Below are positions 44,726 to 55,171 of a stretch of DNA of 64,000 bases, one piece after another. Each line of letters opens with the position of its first letter. The stretch's first letter is position 1. The DNA comes from Aquisphaera giovannonii (GTDB lineage: Bacteria > Planctomycetota > Planctomycetia > Isosphaerales > Isosphaeraceae): NCBI RefSeq assembly GCF_008087625.1, contig NZ_CP042997.1, positions 6,820,001-6,884,000 on the forward strand, read 5' to 3'. The position numbers and the translations under genes are program-made. The notes under the pieces were generated by a model. The model saw only the letters and a list, made by a program, of their open reading frames with translations, ran no database searches and was not told the DNA's origin.

Positions 44726-46072
44726 GTGCCGATCGAAGTGACGATGCCGAAGCTCAGCCCGACGATGGAGACCGGCGTCATCGCCCAGTGGCTGGTGAAG
44801 GTCGGGGACCAGATCAAGGAGGGGGACGTCCTCGCCGACATCGAGACCGACAAGGCCACGATGCAGATGAAGTCCTACGAGGACGGGACGATCGTCCGCA
44901 TCGACCGGCCGGCCGGCGACGAGGTGGCGCTGGGCGACCGCGTCATGGTCCTGGCGAAGCCGGGCGAGGATCCGAAGGAGGTCGAGTCCAAGCTGGCCGG
45001 CGGCGGCGAGAAGAAGGCCGCGAAGCCGGCCGGCGCCGGGCCGGTCCACTCGGGCAACGGCCAGCCGACGGTCGAGGACGAGGCGGAGGACGGGGTCGCC
45101 GAGGACTCGGAGTCCGACTCCGCCGCCAACGGCGAGGCGGGCCGCGTGAAGGCCAGCCCCCTGGCCCGCAAGATGGCCGCCGCGTCGCGGGTGGACCTGA
45201 CGAAGGTCCGCGGCAGCGGGCCCTCCGGCCGGATCGTCCGCCGGGACATCGATGACTTCCTCGCCGGCAAGCCGGCCGCCCCGGCCGCGGCCAAGGCGGC
45301 GTCTGGCGGTGCCAAGGCCGCCCCCGCGGCGGCCGCGAAGGCCCCCGCCGCCCCGGCCCCCGTCGCGGCCCGGGCCGCCTCGCCCGCCGACGAGCGGATC
45401 CCGCACACCCGGATGCGCAAGACCATCGCCCAGCGGATGGTGCAGTCCAAGCAGTCCGTCCCGGAGATCCACGTCACGGTCGATATCCGCGTGGACAAGC
45501 TCGTCGCCATCCGCGAGGAGCTCAACCGCGCCCTCGCCGCCGAGAAGCTGAAGCTCTCGCTCGGCGACTTCGTCACCAAGGCGGTGGCGATGGCGCTGCG
45601 GAAGCATCCGGGGTTGAATGCGACGTTCGAGGAGGACGCCATCGTCCGCAAGGGCTCCGTGAACATCGGCTTCGCCGTCGCCCTCGACGCCGGGCTGATC
45701 GTCCCGGTCGTCCAGAATGCCGACTCCCTGGGCCTGGCGGACATCCGCCGCCAGAGCGAGGCCCTCGTCGCCGCCGCCCGCGGGAACAACCTCTCGACGG
45801 ATCAGCTCACCGGCGCGACGTTCACCATCAGCAACCTGGGCATGTACGGCGTCCGCCAGTTCGACGCGATCATCAACCTCCCCGAGGTCGCGATCCTCGC
45901 GGTCGCCGCCGCCGAGAAGCGGCCGGTCGTCGAAGGGGACAAGCTCGTCCCCGGCACCGTCCTCACCGTCACCCTCAGCGCCGATCACCGCGCCGTCGAC
46001 GGCGCGATGGCGGCCGACTTCCTCCGCACCCTGAAGCGGCTGCTTGAAGAACCCGCTATGATGCTGCTGTAA
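44726..46072 (+). CDS. pdhC: Pyruvate dehydrogenase E2, dihydrolipoamide acetyltransferase
   Basis: A 448-residue core acetyltransferase from GTG 44726 (GGAG upstream). Domains: one N-terminal lipoyl domain (1-80; lipoylated Lys in ETDKATMQ), an acidic linker, a peripheral-subunit-binding domain (about 150-185; SPLARKMAAASRVDLTKVRG), an Ala/Pro-rich flexible linker, and the catalytic acetyltransferase domain (about 220-448) with the active-site SADHRAVDGAMAADFL. It transfers the acetyl group to CoA and anchors E1 and E3. A single lipoyl domain suits Gram-negative-type alpha2beta2 complexes. Confidence 0.95.
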   Translation: MPIEVTMPKLSPTMETGVIAQWLVKVGDQIKEGDVLADIETDKATMQMKSYEDGTIVRIDRPAGDEVALGDRVMVLAKPGEDPKEVESKLAGGGEKKAAKPAGAGPVHSGNGQPTVEDEAEDGVAEDSESDSAANGEAGRVKASPLARKMAAASRVDLTKVRGSGPSGRIVRRDIDDFLAGKPAAPAAAKAASGGAKAAPAAAAKAPAAPAPVAARAASPADERIPHTRMRKTIAQRMVQSKQSVPEIHVTVDIRVDKLVAIREELNRALAAEKLKLSLGDFVTKAVAMALRKHPGLNATFEEDAIVRKGSVNIGFAVALDAGLIVPVVQNADSLGLADIRRQSEALVAAARGNNLSTDQLTGATFTISNLGMYGVRQFDAIINLPEVAILAVAAAEKRPVVEGDKLVPGTVLTVTLSADHRAVDGAMAADFLRTLKRLLEEPAMMLL

Positions 46073-46084
46073 GGCGAGTGCTTC

Positions 46085-46188
46085 GTCACGACCCGGAATT
46101 CGGGTCGCATCCTCGGGAGGGCGAGGCTCCCGACGAGCCGCGAGGGGCCTCGGCCGGAGCCTCGCCCTCCCGAGATTCGGATCGTGAC
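46085..46188. repeat. 104-bp inverted-repeat element between E2 and E3 genes
   Basis: A perfect 19-bp inverted repeat (46112-46130 with 46156-46174) is embedded in imperfect outer arms sharing TCACGA-type ends (46085-46090 GTCACG, 46183-46188 CGTGAC). The inner arm reads CTCGGGAGGGCGAGGCTCC. The centre can pair further. Such GC-rich 'GGGAGGGCGAGGCTCC' palindromes look like a REP/MITE-type repeat; I believe similar sequences are dispersed in Isosphaeraceae and Gemmataceae genomes, but no second copy exists in this window to prove it. Confidence 0.65.
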
Positions 46189-46277
46189 AGGGCCCTTGCG
46201 GGTTGAACCGTCGCGCCGGGGCGGCGGCCCCGCCTCCCCGGTGGAGCGGCCGCCGCGTCGACATCGAGTAGGACAAA

Positions 46278-47663
<1,386 letters not shown>

Positions 47664-47678
47664 TCGCAGCGGCCGGGC

Positions 47679-47700
47679 AAGGCGGTCACCGGACCGCCTT
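47679..47700. terminator. Bidirectional terminator between lpdA and the glycan-locus membrane protein
   Basis: Perfect 9-bp stem AAGGCGGTC (47679-47687) with GACCGCCTT (47692-47700), loop ACCG, followed by TCTC on the plus strand. It lies 16 nt after the lpdA stop and overlaps the last codons of the convergent gene. Confidence 0.65.
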
Positions 47701-49629
47701 TCTCGCCGTGCCCGCGGCGAATCTCGCCACGCCGCCGTCCGGCTTCATTGGGGAATGGACCAGGCGAACCCGGAAGGACTTCTTGAAATTCCATCCCGAG
47801 ATGTCGCGGAAGGTGACGGCTGAACACTCGTCGCCCTTGCCGGTCTCGAACAGGGTGCGGACGCTTGCCTGCCCCCGCGGCACGTTACCGATCAGGAATC
47901 CCTCGCCGGCATTCCGCCAGACCGTGCGGTGAATGGACCTCGATCCGTCCTTGAACTCCAGCTTCACCCGTGGCGGCTCGACCCGATACAGGAAGGCCAT
48001 CAGACGCCCCCAGAGGGTCAGCTCGAAGTCGGCTTCCAGGAACGTCAATCCACCCGGAGCCTCGGGGATTTCGAGTCGTTCCTTCATGGCCTGCGTCGCG
48101 GAGAGGAGCAGCCTCTCGCCGGTCCAGCGGGGCGAGGGGCGGCGTCGGAGGAGCAGGAAGTCGCCGGCCTCGTCGACGCAGTCATACCAGCGGTACATCT
48201 CGGCCCAGGTCCGCGAGTCCACCAGGCTGGGGAGCTCCTGGTCGATGGCGGCATAGGTGTAGAGGATGTACCTGGGCGCCCGGGCGGGATCGCGATAAAG
48301 CTCCGCACCGAGCTCGTCCAGGATCGGGGTGTACGAGGCGTAAGCCTGGAAGACGGGCCTCGGGCGCCAGTTCAGCCGATTGGCCCAGGCGACCATGACT
48401 TCCCAGGGATAGACGTCGACCGGCTCCTGGCCGATCTGGGACCTGAGCCGTTCCGGGAGCCACAGCTCCGCCCTGACCTTCTCCTGCCCGGCTCGGAAGG
48501 CTGTCTTGGTCTCACGGAATCGGATCAAGCTGCCCCAGTTGGCCGGGATGGCGGCCAGCCCCTCCCTGGAGACGGTGGGGTACCGGAGCGTCCAGGCCAG
48601 CAGCAAAGCGACGCCGAGCGTCGTAACGAGGCGCAGGCGGGGGCGTTGGCTGGCGACCGGCATCAGCAGAGCGAAGAGGCTGAACATGGTCGGCCAATGC
48701 AGCTGGAAATGGCCCATGTCCAGGCGGACGATCGCCCCTTTGTAGAGGGCGAACATCGGCAGGAGCATGATCGCGAAGACCGGCGCGAGGGCAGAGCGTC
48801 GCCGGGCGGACACCGCGAGGCCGAGGACCGTCAACGCGACGAGTGCGGCCGGGACGAGCGGACTGTAGGCGACGTCCGACGAGACCATCTGGGTCGAATA
48901 ACCCGACGCCAGCTCGCGAGAGAGCCGAAGGTAAGCCGGGAGGGCGGACAGAGGACCGCCGTAGGCGACGAACAGCACGGCCATGGTGCCGACGTACGCC
49001 AGCGAGAGCAGGGCGAGCGACCTCGCGGTCTGTCGCGTGGGCTCACGCCAGATGCGGATGAGGCTCCAGATACCCAGGGCGCTGGCGCACCCGACGCCCG
49101 TGCTGAACTTCGTGAGGATGGCCGCCCCGGCGAGCATGGCGGCCGGGATGGCCCATCCGGGGCGACGCTCGAGCTCGGCCAGGATCAGGAAGTTCAGGAC
49201 GGCAAGCGTCAGCATGCCGATCAGCGTCGTTGAGGGGCCTCCGGGGATCGGCAACCCGTTCAGCGACGCGGCGAGGAGGAACACGAGCGGGGCGAACCGA
49301 CCCCTCACGCGGAAGAACAGCAGGCCCGTCGATCCGCACCAGAGGCCGAAGATGGCCAGCCGGATCGGCAACGCGTGGTCGCTCGAGCCCGCGTGCGCCG
49401 TGGGCACCAGCGCGAAGCCGAGCGGGCCGAACGTGAAGGCGATGTCCCGCCCGTGGACCAGCCCGCGTGCCTCGGCCAGGCTCAACCCGACGATCCAGGA
49501 ACCGTCGATCCCGCGGCTGATGCCCTGGATCCAGCTCGGCATCGTGACCGCGACGAACATGGCGAAGAGGAACATCTTCGCGACCAACCCGGCCCGGCTC
49601 GGCGTCTTGCATTCCTCCGGATCTTGCAT
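47686..49629 (-). CDS. Polytopic membrane protein, possible glycosyltransferase of the GT-C type
   Basis: A 647-residue integral membrane protein with about ten hydrophobic segments in its first ~400 residues (e.g. MFLFAMFVAVTMPSW, LVFLLAASLNGL, AFVGTMAVLFVAYGG-like AYVGTMAVLFVAYGG, APVFAIMLLPMFALY) and a large soluble C-terminal part rich in aromatic residues. GIDGSWIVGLSLAEARGL near residue 40, with early acidic and aromatic residues, resembles GT-C fold glycosyltransferases, but I see no decisive motif. GGAGG precedes ATG 49629. It lies downstream of a methyltransferase, an NDP-sugar epimerase and an NDP-sugar dehydrogenase on the same strand, which supports a role in surface glycan assembly. 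Confidence 0.6.
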   Translation of the reverse strand: MQDPEECKTPSRAGLVAKMFLFAMFVAVTMPSWIQGISRGIDGSWIVGLSLAEARGLVHGRDIAFTFGPLGFALVPTAHAGSSDHALPIRLAIFGLWCGSTGLLFFRVRGRFAPLVFLLAASLNGLPIPGGPSTTLIGMLTLAVLNFLILAELERRPGWAIPAAMLAGAAILTKFSTGVGCASALGIWSLIRIWREPTRQTARSLALLSLAYVGTMAVLFVAYGGPLSALPAYLRLSRELASGYSTQMVSSDVAYSPLVPAALVALTVLGLAVSARRRSALAPVFAIMLLPMFALYKGAIVRLDMGHFQLHWPTMFSLFALLMPVASQRPRLRLVTTLGVALLLAWTLRYPTVSREGLAAIPANWGSLIRFRETKTAFRAGQEKVRAELWLPERLRSQIGQEPVDVYPWEVMVAWANRLNWRPRPVFQAYASYTPILDELGAELYRDPARAPRYILYTYAAIDQELPSLVDSRTWAEMYRWYDCVDEAGDFLLLRRRPSPRWTGERLLLSATQAMKERLEIPEAPGGLTFLEADFELTLWGRLMAFLYRVEPPRVKLEFKDGSRSIHRTVWRNAGEGFLIGNVPRGQASVRTLFETGKGDECSAVTFRDISGWNFKKSFRVRLVHSPMKPDGGVARFAAGTARKAVR

Positions 49630-49755
49630 GCGGACCTCCGGTCCTATCGCGATCGCGGGGAGATCCCTCCCGCGAGTGGTCGGATCATGCGTGAGCCTCG
49701 ACCCCGGGGACGCTCGATGGAAGGACTGCGTCCCGGGATCGCCGGCGACGGCCGA

Positions 49756-50457
49756 TCATCGCGGACGTCGGGCGACGAGGAAGAACTGCGCGCCGAAGAA
49801 GCGCCAGGCCCAGGGGAATTTGAGGTACAGGCGGACAAGCCAGGGGGCGCTGGGGAGCTTGCTGCGGAACGAGAACGGCAGCGTCCGAGGCCGCTGGACC
49901 TCGACCTCGAAGCCGGAGAGCTCCAGCGCCTCGGCCACGGCGCGGTCCGTCAGGGCCAGGTGATGGTCGAAGTAGTCGTAGTACTCCGCGGCGCAGGCGG
50001 CGTAATTCGGCCCGAGGATCAGGACCCGGCCGCCGGGCCTCAGCGCGTGCCCAACCGCGGAGAGGACGGACAGCACCTGCTCGCGGGTCCGGCAATGCTC
50101 CAGGAAGTTGCTCATGAACGCCGAGTCGAAGTGGGCCGCCGGCACCACCTCCTCGAGCCGCTCGGCCGCGATCTGGTGGACGGTCACCCCCGGCGCGGCG
50201 TGCAGCCCGGTCGCCGGGTTCAGGTCCACGGCGACCTTCTCGCCGGCCCGGACGTTGTTGATGAACTCGCAGTAGCCCGCGGCGACCTCGAGCACGCGGC
50301 CGTCGCGCGGGATGTAGGCCTCGAACCAGTCCCGGCAGAGGACCCGCCAGACCGCCGCCCTGCGGGCCAGGTCCTGCTTGCCGAAACGGTTGCGGTAGAT
50401 GCTCTCGACGAGGTCTTCCAGCGGAGACTCCGCCGCGATCTTCAGGGCCGTCGTCAT
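49756..50457 (-). CDS. Class I SAM-dependent methyltransferase (glycan locus)
   Basis: A 233-residue methyltransferase. Motif I is GRVLEVAAGYCEFINNV, followed by KVAVDLNPATGLHAAPGV (acidic loop), HFDSAFMSNFLEHC (motif IV) and LRPGGRVLILGPNY (motif post-IV); FDHHLALTDRAVAEALELSGFEVEVQ closes the fold. The C-terminal WLVRLYLKFPWAWRFFGAQFFLVARR suggests a membrane-associated helix, as in enzymes acting on lipid-linked or surface glycans. It sits between the membrane protein gene (126 nt) and the epimerase gene (207 nt) on the same strand. Confidence 0.87.
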   Translation of the reverse strand: MTTALKIAAESPLEDLVESIYRNRFGKQDLARRAAVWRVLCRDWFEAYIPRDGRVLEVAAGYCEFINNVRAGEKVAVDLNPATGLHAAPGVTVHQIAAERLEEVVPAAHFDSAFMSNFLEHCRTREQVLSVLSAVGHALRPGGRVLILGPNYAACAAEYYDYFDHHLALTDRAVAEALELSGFEVEVQRPRTLPFSFRSKLPSAPWLVRLYLKFPWAWRFFGAQFFLVARRPR

Positions 50458-50664
50458 GGAACTCCTCGCTTCGCCGGGCTGGGCGATAGGGCAAAGGGGG
50501 CGAGCACGCCTACTCCGTCAGCCATTTCCTGAGCGGGCACCGGGATGTGCCCGCCGTCCGCTCGCGACACGTCGTCGGGGTCGCGGAGGGTCGAAGTCCT
50601 CGACGGCCGCCGCCGGGGATCGCCGGCCGAGGGGCCGCCCCGCCTCCGCGGGCGGGAATGCCGG

Positions 50665-51687
50665 TCAGAGGACTCCCACCTCGAGCTGCTTCCCGACCCA
50701 GGGGATGACCTCGTCCAGGATCTCATCCAGCGGCGTGTCCGCCGTGAACCCGATCATGTCGCGTGCCTTCTCCACGGTCGGGATGCGGCACTGGACGTCG
50801 TACTGGAACGGCTCGTCGCTGACGACCCGGAACGGCTTCCATTCGCCGTGGATCTTCTTCCAGATGAGCTCCGCCAGCTCCATCACCGTGGTGGAGACGG
50901 GGGTCGAGAGGTTGAAGTCCTCATTCTCGGCGGCGGGGTGCTCGATGCAGAGGCGGATGCCGCGGGCGAGATCGCCCCCGTACGTGTAGTGCCGGACCTG
51001 CTCGCCGGAGCCGAGGATGTGCAGCGGATCCTGGCCCTTGAGGACCTTCTGGACCAGGTCGGGGACGACGTGGCTCATCGCCAGCTTGACGTTGCCGGAC
51101 AGGATCTCGACGTCGCACTTGGCCCGGCGCTCGCCGATGCCCACGCAGTTGAACGGCCGCGCGATGGTGTAGGGGAGGCCATATTGCTCCCGGGCCCCCT
51201 GGGCGAAGTACTCGACGGCGAGCTTCTGGAAGCCGTACGTGGACGCGGGAGGCGGGCATGCCCTGCGGTCGCCCTCCCGGCTGGGGAATCTCGTGGCGTT
51301 CTCGAAGACCATGGAGGACGAGATCACGGTGATCTTCTTCAGCTTCCTGTGCGCGTGCGCCCAGATCGCCGCGTCGAACGTGGAGGCCGTGATCCGCTCG
51401 TTCTCGGCCAGCAGGTCGTACGCGAACGTGTGGAAGTAGCTGATGCCGCCGATCATGGCGGCGCCGGCGACGAGGTGGTCGCAGTCCGACAGCAGCTCCT
51501 TCATGAGGCCCACGTCCTTGGCGTCGCCGCGGACCAGCGTGTAGTTCGGATTCTCCAGGCTGGCCTGCTCGACGTCGCCGTACTTCGAGAAGTTGTCCAC
51601 CCCCACGACGCTATGGCCGTGCGAGAGCAGCTCTTCCACGAGGTAGCCGCCGATGAATCCGGCGGATCCGGTCACCAGTACCTTCAT
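50665..51687 (-). CDS. NAD-dependent NDP-sugar epimerase/dehydratase (extended SDR)
   Basis: A 340-residue short-chain dehydrogenase/reductase of the extended type. The NAD motif is MKVLVTGSAGFIGGYLVEEL. The catalytic Ser region is ITVISSSMVFENA and the Tyr-Lys pair is in STYGFQKLAVEYFA; ARPFNCVGIGERR and GSGEQVRHYTYGGDLARGI are sugar-nucleotide binding motifs. It is expected to act on a UDP- or GDP-sugar for surface polysaccharide synthesis; exact substrate is not determinable. It follows the NDP-sugar dehydrogenase gene by 72 nt, suggesting shared transcription. Confidence 0.9.
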   Translation of the reverse strand: MKVLVTGSAGFIGGYLVEELLSHGHSVVGVDNFSKYGDVEQASLENPNYTLVRGDAKDVGLMKELLSDCDHLVAGAAMIGGISYFHTFAYDLLAENERITASTFDAAIWAHAHRKLKKITVISSSMVFENATRFPSREGDRRACPPPASTYGFQKLAVEYFAQGAREQYGLPYTIARPFNCVGIGERRAKCDVEILSGNVKLAMSHVVPDLVQKVLKGQDPLHILGSGEQVRHYTYGGDLARGIRLCIEHPAAENEDFNLSTPVSTTVMELAELIWKKIHGEWKPFRVVSDEPFQYDVQCRIPTVEKARDMIGFTADTPLDEILDEVIPWVGKQLEVGVL

Positions 51688-51759
51688 CAGGAATCCCCCC
51701 GAGTCCGAGGCCGGCGCGGGCCGGCCTCGAGATGGATATTCGCGTCACAGGAATCGGCG

Positions 51760-52965
51760 TCAGGCCGCGGCCAGCCCCTCGGAATCCCCCGTCTCCTTCC
51801 GGAGGAAGTGGAAGACGTCCACCGTGGGCTTGCGGATCACCAGGTCGCGGTACTCCTCGTGGCAGGCCCCCAGGAAGACGACGTCGGCCTCCTCCAGGGC
51901 GGTCTCGAGCGGGACGAACGACGGGTCCTGGATGTACGGGTCGGTGCACAGCACCCGGCGGCATTCGAAGGTCAGGACCTTGCGGAGCTTGTAGGCCAGG
52001 GAGTCGCGGGGGTCGTCGTTGTTGCCCTTGAAGGCCATGCCGAGGATGGCCGCCGTGGCCGTCGAGAGGTCGTATCGGCTCTTGAGCGGCTCGACGAGGG
52101 CGCGGGGCAGCCCCTCGTTGATCATCATCGCGGCCTGGCCCAGGACGAAGTCATTGTGGTTGAAGGCCGCGAGCTGCATCGTGTCCTTGAGCAGGCACGG
52201 CCCCCCGGCGAAGCCGGCGCCGGGGAAGCCGGACATCCGCGGGTAGTCGGCCATCATCGCCCCGCGAATCCGCTCGAAGTCGGCGCCGAATCGCTCCGCG
52301 ATCACGTAGAACTGGTTGGATATCGCGAAGTTGATGTATCGATAGCTGTTGCAGAAGAGCTTGCAGAGCTCCGCCTCGACCGGCGGGAGCTCGATCCGCC
52401 TGACTCCCAGCAGGCCGAAGAGCGACGAGGCGCGGCCGGAGGCGGTCGGCGTCACGCCCCCGATGATCTGGGGCAGCCCGCCCATCTCCTCGAGCGCGAA
52501 CCCCTGGGCGATCCGCTCCGGGCAGTGCGCCACGTCGATCCGGAGCCCGCGCTCCCGCGCCCGGCGGGCCAGCCGCTCGGTGACGCCGGGGAAGACCGTG
52601 CTCCGCAGGATCAGGAGCTGGCCGTCGCGCATGCGGTCGAGGATCGGCTCCATGGCCCGGTCGAACGCGCGGATCGCCGGGCTGAGGAACTCGTCCACCG
52701 GCGTCCCGATCGTCACGATGACCGTGCCGACCCGCCCGACGGCGTCCGGATCGGTGGTCGCCTCCAGACGCCCGCCCTCCAGGGCGACGGCGAGCTCCTC
52801 ATCGGCCCCGCGCTCGAAGAACGGCATCCGCCCCGCCGCGACGCTCTCGACCCGATCGGCCGAGGTGTCGAGCAGCGTCACCCGCGCCCCGGCATTGGCC
52901 AGGACCAGCCCGAGCGGCAGGCCGATGTGGCCGCACCCCCCGACGATGCATACCGATCTGTCCAT
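51760..52965 (-). CDS. Nucleotide-sugar dehydrogenase (UDP-glucose/UDP-ManNAc dehydrogenase family)
   Basis: A 401-residue NAD-dependent four-electron dehydrogenase producing a uronic acid nucleotide sugar. ATG 52965 gives MDRSVCIVGGCGHIGLPLGLVL with the Rossmann motif; the frame extends upstream without a sensible start. Other motifs are VIVTIGTPVDEFLSP, LRSTVFPGVTERL, AELCKLFCNSYRYINFAISN (catalytic Lys/Asn region), the catalytic Cys in GAGFAGGPCLLKDT, and AILGMAFKGNNDDPRDS. The absence of the usual 'GPSxG' spacing points away from the classical Ugd and toward the WecC/WbpA group, but the product is not certain. Confidence 0.88.
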   Translation of the reverse strand: MDRSVCIVGGCGHIGLPLGLVLANAGARVTLLDTSADRVESVAAGRMPFFERGADEELAVALEGGRLEATTDPDAVGRVGTVIVTIGTPVDEFLSPAIRAFDRAMEPILDRMRDGQLLILRSTVFPGVTERLARRARERGLRIDVAHCPERIAQGFALEEMGGLPQIIGGVTPTASGRASSLFGLLGVRRIELPPVEAELCKLFCNSYRYINFAISNQFYVIAERFGADFERIRGAMMADYPRMSGFPGAGFAGGPCLLKDTMQLAAFNHNDFVLGQAAMMINEGLPRALVEPLKSRYDLSTATAAILGMAFKGNNDDPRDSLAYKLRKVLTFECRRVLCTDPYIQDPSFVPLETALEEADVVFLGACHEEYRDLVIRKPTVDVFHFLRKETGDSEGLAAA

Positions 52966-53122
52966 CTCGGATTGCTCCCGAATTGGGCTCCGAGGCGCCC
53001 CCGGACCGTCCCAAGGGTGGGTTCCCCGACGCCGACTCAGCCACGTTCGCGTGCTCAGCTTCCTTCTCACATCCCGTCAGGACCATGACCGACGGCGTGG
53101 CGCCGCCGGCTCGGCGGGCGAC

Positions 53123-54577
53123 TCATCGGAGCTGCGTCGGCCCCGATGCCCCCGATTCCACCGCCGTGCGTGCGATCGCCGCATCGCCCGTCCCCATGCG
53201 CCCGAAGCCGGCGAAGTTCGCCGACCTGAGCATCGCGACCATATGGGTCACGCCCCCTCGGTCCTGCCAGAGCCCCGACGCGATCAGGTCGATGACGCGC
53301 GACTCCGGCTGGCCGGCCCGCAATGCCCTCTCGACCCTCATGGCGCAGGCATATCGATCCCGCCCCTGGGCCTTCGCGCGGGCCGTCGAGCCGGGGATCG
53401 CGAGGGCGAGGATCAGCATGAGACAGACGGAGAGACGCCTCTGCGTGTTGGCCGGGGCATACGTCAGCCCGGTCAGGTACACGAGGACGACGAGCGGCGT
53501 CGCCATGCAGACGTAGCGCCCGGCCAGCCCCGAGGAGGGCGTGAGGCCGGACCGGGAGACCCCGATCGTTGCCGTGACGCAGGCCGTGGACAGCAGGATC
53601 GCCGCCAGGCCCAGGGCCCGCGGCCGTTCCGAGGGCCTCGTCGCCGCGACGTGGGCGAGGCGGGCCAGGGCAACCGAGGCCAGGGCGACCGCAATGACGC
53701 CCGGGGCCGCCCACGACCGCGTCCCGCCGGGCCACAGGCCGAGACTCAGGAACTGCAACGCCGTCCGCAGGATTGCGATCGTCGATGGCGGCGCCGGGTG
53801 CACGACCGGGCGAACATATCCGATCAGGTAGAGGGCGGCGATCATCGCGCTCGCCGAGGCGCACACGATGGCGAAGGCCCGGGCGGGCCAGCCGGGCCGG
53901 CTCCCGGATCCGAGGCCGCAAAGCGCGTAGCCCACGAGCCAGAGGAGCAGCGGCGGGACCATCGCGAGCCCGCTCCCCCCGCAGAGCGGGAGCAGGACCA
54001 CCGTGACGCTCGTCACGACCACGGCCCTGCCGCTGTTCCGCCCTTCGATCTTCCCGAGGGCGGCGATCAGGACGTAGGAGAAGAAGGCCGACAGGAGGAG
54101 GGCCATGGTCAGGCCGAGCACCAGGACATCGCCTTGCCCCGGGTTGATGATGGCCAGCGGCAGCAGCGCGTCCGCGAGGCTGATCCGGCCTCGAATGCGG
54201 CCTGCCAGCCCGATCATCATCGCCGACGCGACGGAAAGCAGGGCGGCATTGAAGTAGAGCGGGGCCCGGAAATCGGCGGCGATCCACCGCAGCAGGCCGA
54301 CGAGGATGAGCTTGGGGAGCACGATCCGATGCTCGTTGTGCTGGGCCCAGAGCCAATCGGGCGTGACCGCCTGGTGGCCCGTGACGACGGGCACCATGAC
54401 CCAGTCGTCGACGTAGGGCATGTTCCTCATGTAGGTCCATACGAACAGGGCCAGCGAGAGGCTCGCGAGGAGCCAGGTGCCCCACACGACGGCGGCCCGG
54501 AACGTCCGCCCCCGGTTCCACGGGGCCGCCGCGGCCACGATCGGGCGCGTCGATACTTCCAGGCGTAGGCCGTCCAT
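53123..54577 (-). CDS. Polytopic membrane protein of unknown function (glycan locus)
   Basis: A 484-residue membrane protein from ATG 54577 (GGGAG 6 nt upstream). It has about eleven hydrophobic segments, for example AVVWGTWLLASLSLALFVWT, ALLSVASAMMIGLAG and VIAVALASVALARLAHVAA. The first loop YVDDWVMVPVV followed by WLWAQHNEHRIVLPKLIL has acidic and His/Arg residues similar to planctomycetal membrane proteins near polysaccharide genes, and to GT-C glycosyltransferases in layout. No catalytic motif is certain. It is the most upstream gene of the minus-strand group 47686-54577. Confidence 0.6.
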   Translation of the reverse strand: MDGLRLEVSTRPIVAAAAPWNRGRTFRAAVVWGTWLLASLSLALFVWTYMRNMPYVDDWVMVPVVTGHQAVTPDWLWAQHNEHRIVLPKLILVGLLRWIAADFRAPLYFNAALLSVASAMMIGLAGRIRGRISLADALLPLAIINPGQGDVLVLGLTMALLLSAFFSYVLIAALGKIEGRNSGRAVVVTSVTVVLLPLCGGSGLAMVPPLLLWLVGYALCGLGSGSRPGWPARAFAIVCASASAMIAALYLIGYVRPVVHPAPPSTIAILRTALQFLSLGLWPGGTRSWAAPGVIAVALASVALARLAHVAATRPSERPRALGLAAILLSTACVTATIGVSRSGLTPSSGLAGRYVCMATPLVVLVYLTGLTYAPANTQRRLSVCLMLILALAIPGSTARAKAQGRDRYACAMRVERALRAGQPESRVIDLIASGLWQDRGGVTHMVAMLRSANFAGFGRMGTGDAAIARTAVESGASGPTQLR

Positions 54578-54957
54578 GGCTACTCCCGCGGGAGACTGTC
54601 GACGGAACTGGAGGGACAGGGGTGCTCGGAGGAAGGGCCGCGGCCATGCGAGCCGACATCCGACCCGACGCGGGCCCCTTCCGCGCGACGACGAGCGATG
54701 CATCCCGGCGGAGAGACAGGCCCCGAATGGGTCGCCGCGTCCCCGAGCCGAAGATCGCTTTGGTTGGTTATCGACTTTTTCTATCAGAAACTTGACAACG
54801 AGCCTACGTGAGATATACGCCGGCCGGCGGGACGATCCAAGGGGCCGAGAAAGTACGCGGCATCGCGGCCTTCGGGCCCGCGGCCGACCGCGGCCGCGGG
54901 CCGGCCCGGATCGGCGGATGGCCCGGCGAGACTCCGAGTCGGGGGGCGGGCCTCCGG
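54578..54957. other. Intergenic region with promoter-like AT-rich patch
   Basis: A 380-nt gap between the membrane protein gene and yacG. An AT-rich stretch lies around 54765-54830 (GGTTATCGACTTTTTCTATC, then AACTTGACA and GATATAC). On the minus strand TTGTCA (plus 54794-54799) with downstream GATAAC could drive the membrane protein gene. No gene is seen. Confidence 0.35.
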
Positions 54958-55170
54958 TCAGAGGTCGTCCGGGTCATCCTCCTCCACCGGGGGGGCCTGG
55001 CCGGCGGACGGGCCGCGTGCCGGCGCCCCGGGGATGGCGTGGACGCCGTCGATCCAGCGGCCGAGGTCGATGAGCCTGCAGCGGCTCGAGCAGAAGGGGA
55101 AGCTCGGGAGGGCGTCGAGGCTGTCCGCCTCGAAGGTCTTCGAACAGGTCGGGCAACGTCCCTTGATCAT
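54958..55170 (-). CDS. yacG: DNA gyrase inhibitor YacG (zinc-binding)
   Basis: A 70-residue protein with the YacG zinc-finger: CPTC near the start, followed by SLPSFPFCSSRCRLIDLGRW-type sequence (here ALPSFPFCSSRC) giving CxxC-x15-CxxxC and the conserved RLIDLGRWIDG. YacG binds GyrB and inhibits gyrase in E. coli. The C-terminus is Pro/Ala-rich and ends acidic (EEDDPDDL). It starts 1 nt after the stop of the FmdB-type gene, so translation is coupled. Confidence 0.88.
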   Translation of the reverse strand: MIKGRCPTCSKTFEADSLDALPSFPFCSSRCRLIDLGRWIDGVHAIPGAPARGPSAGQAPPVEEDDPDDL

Positions 55171-55171
55171 C

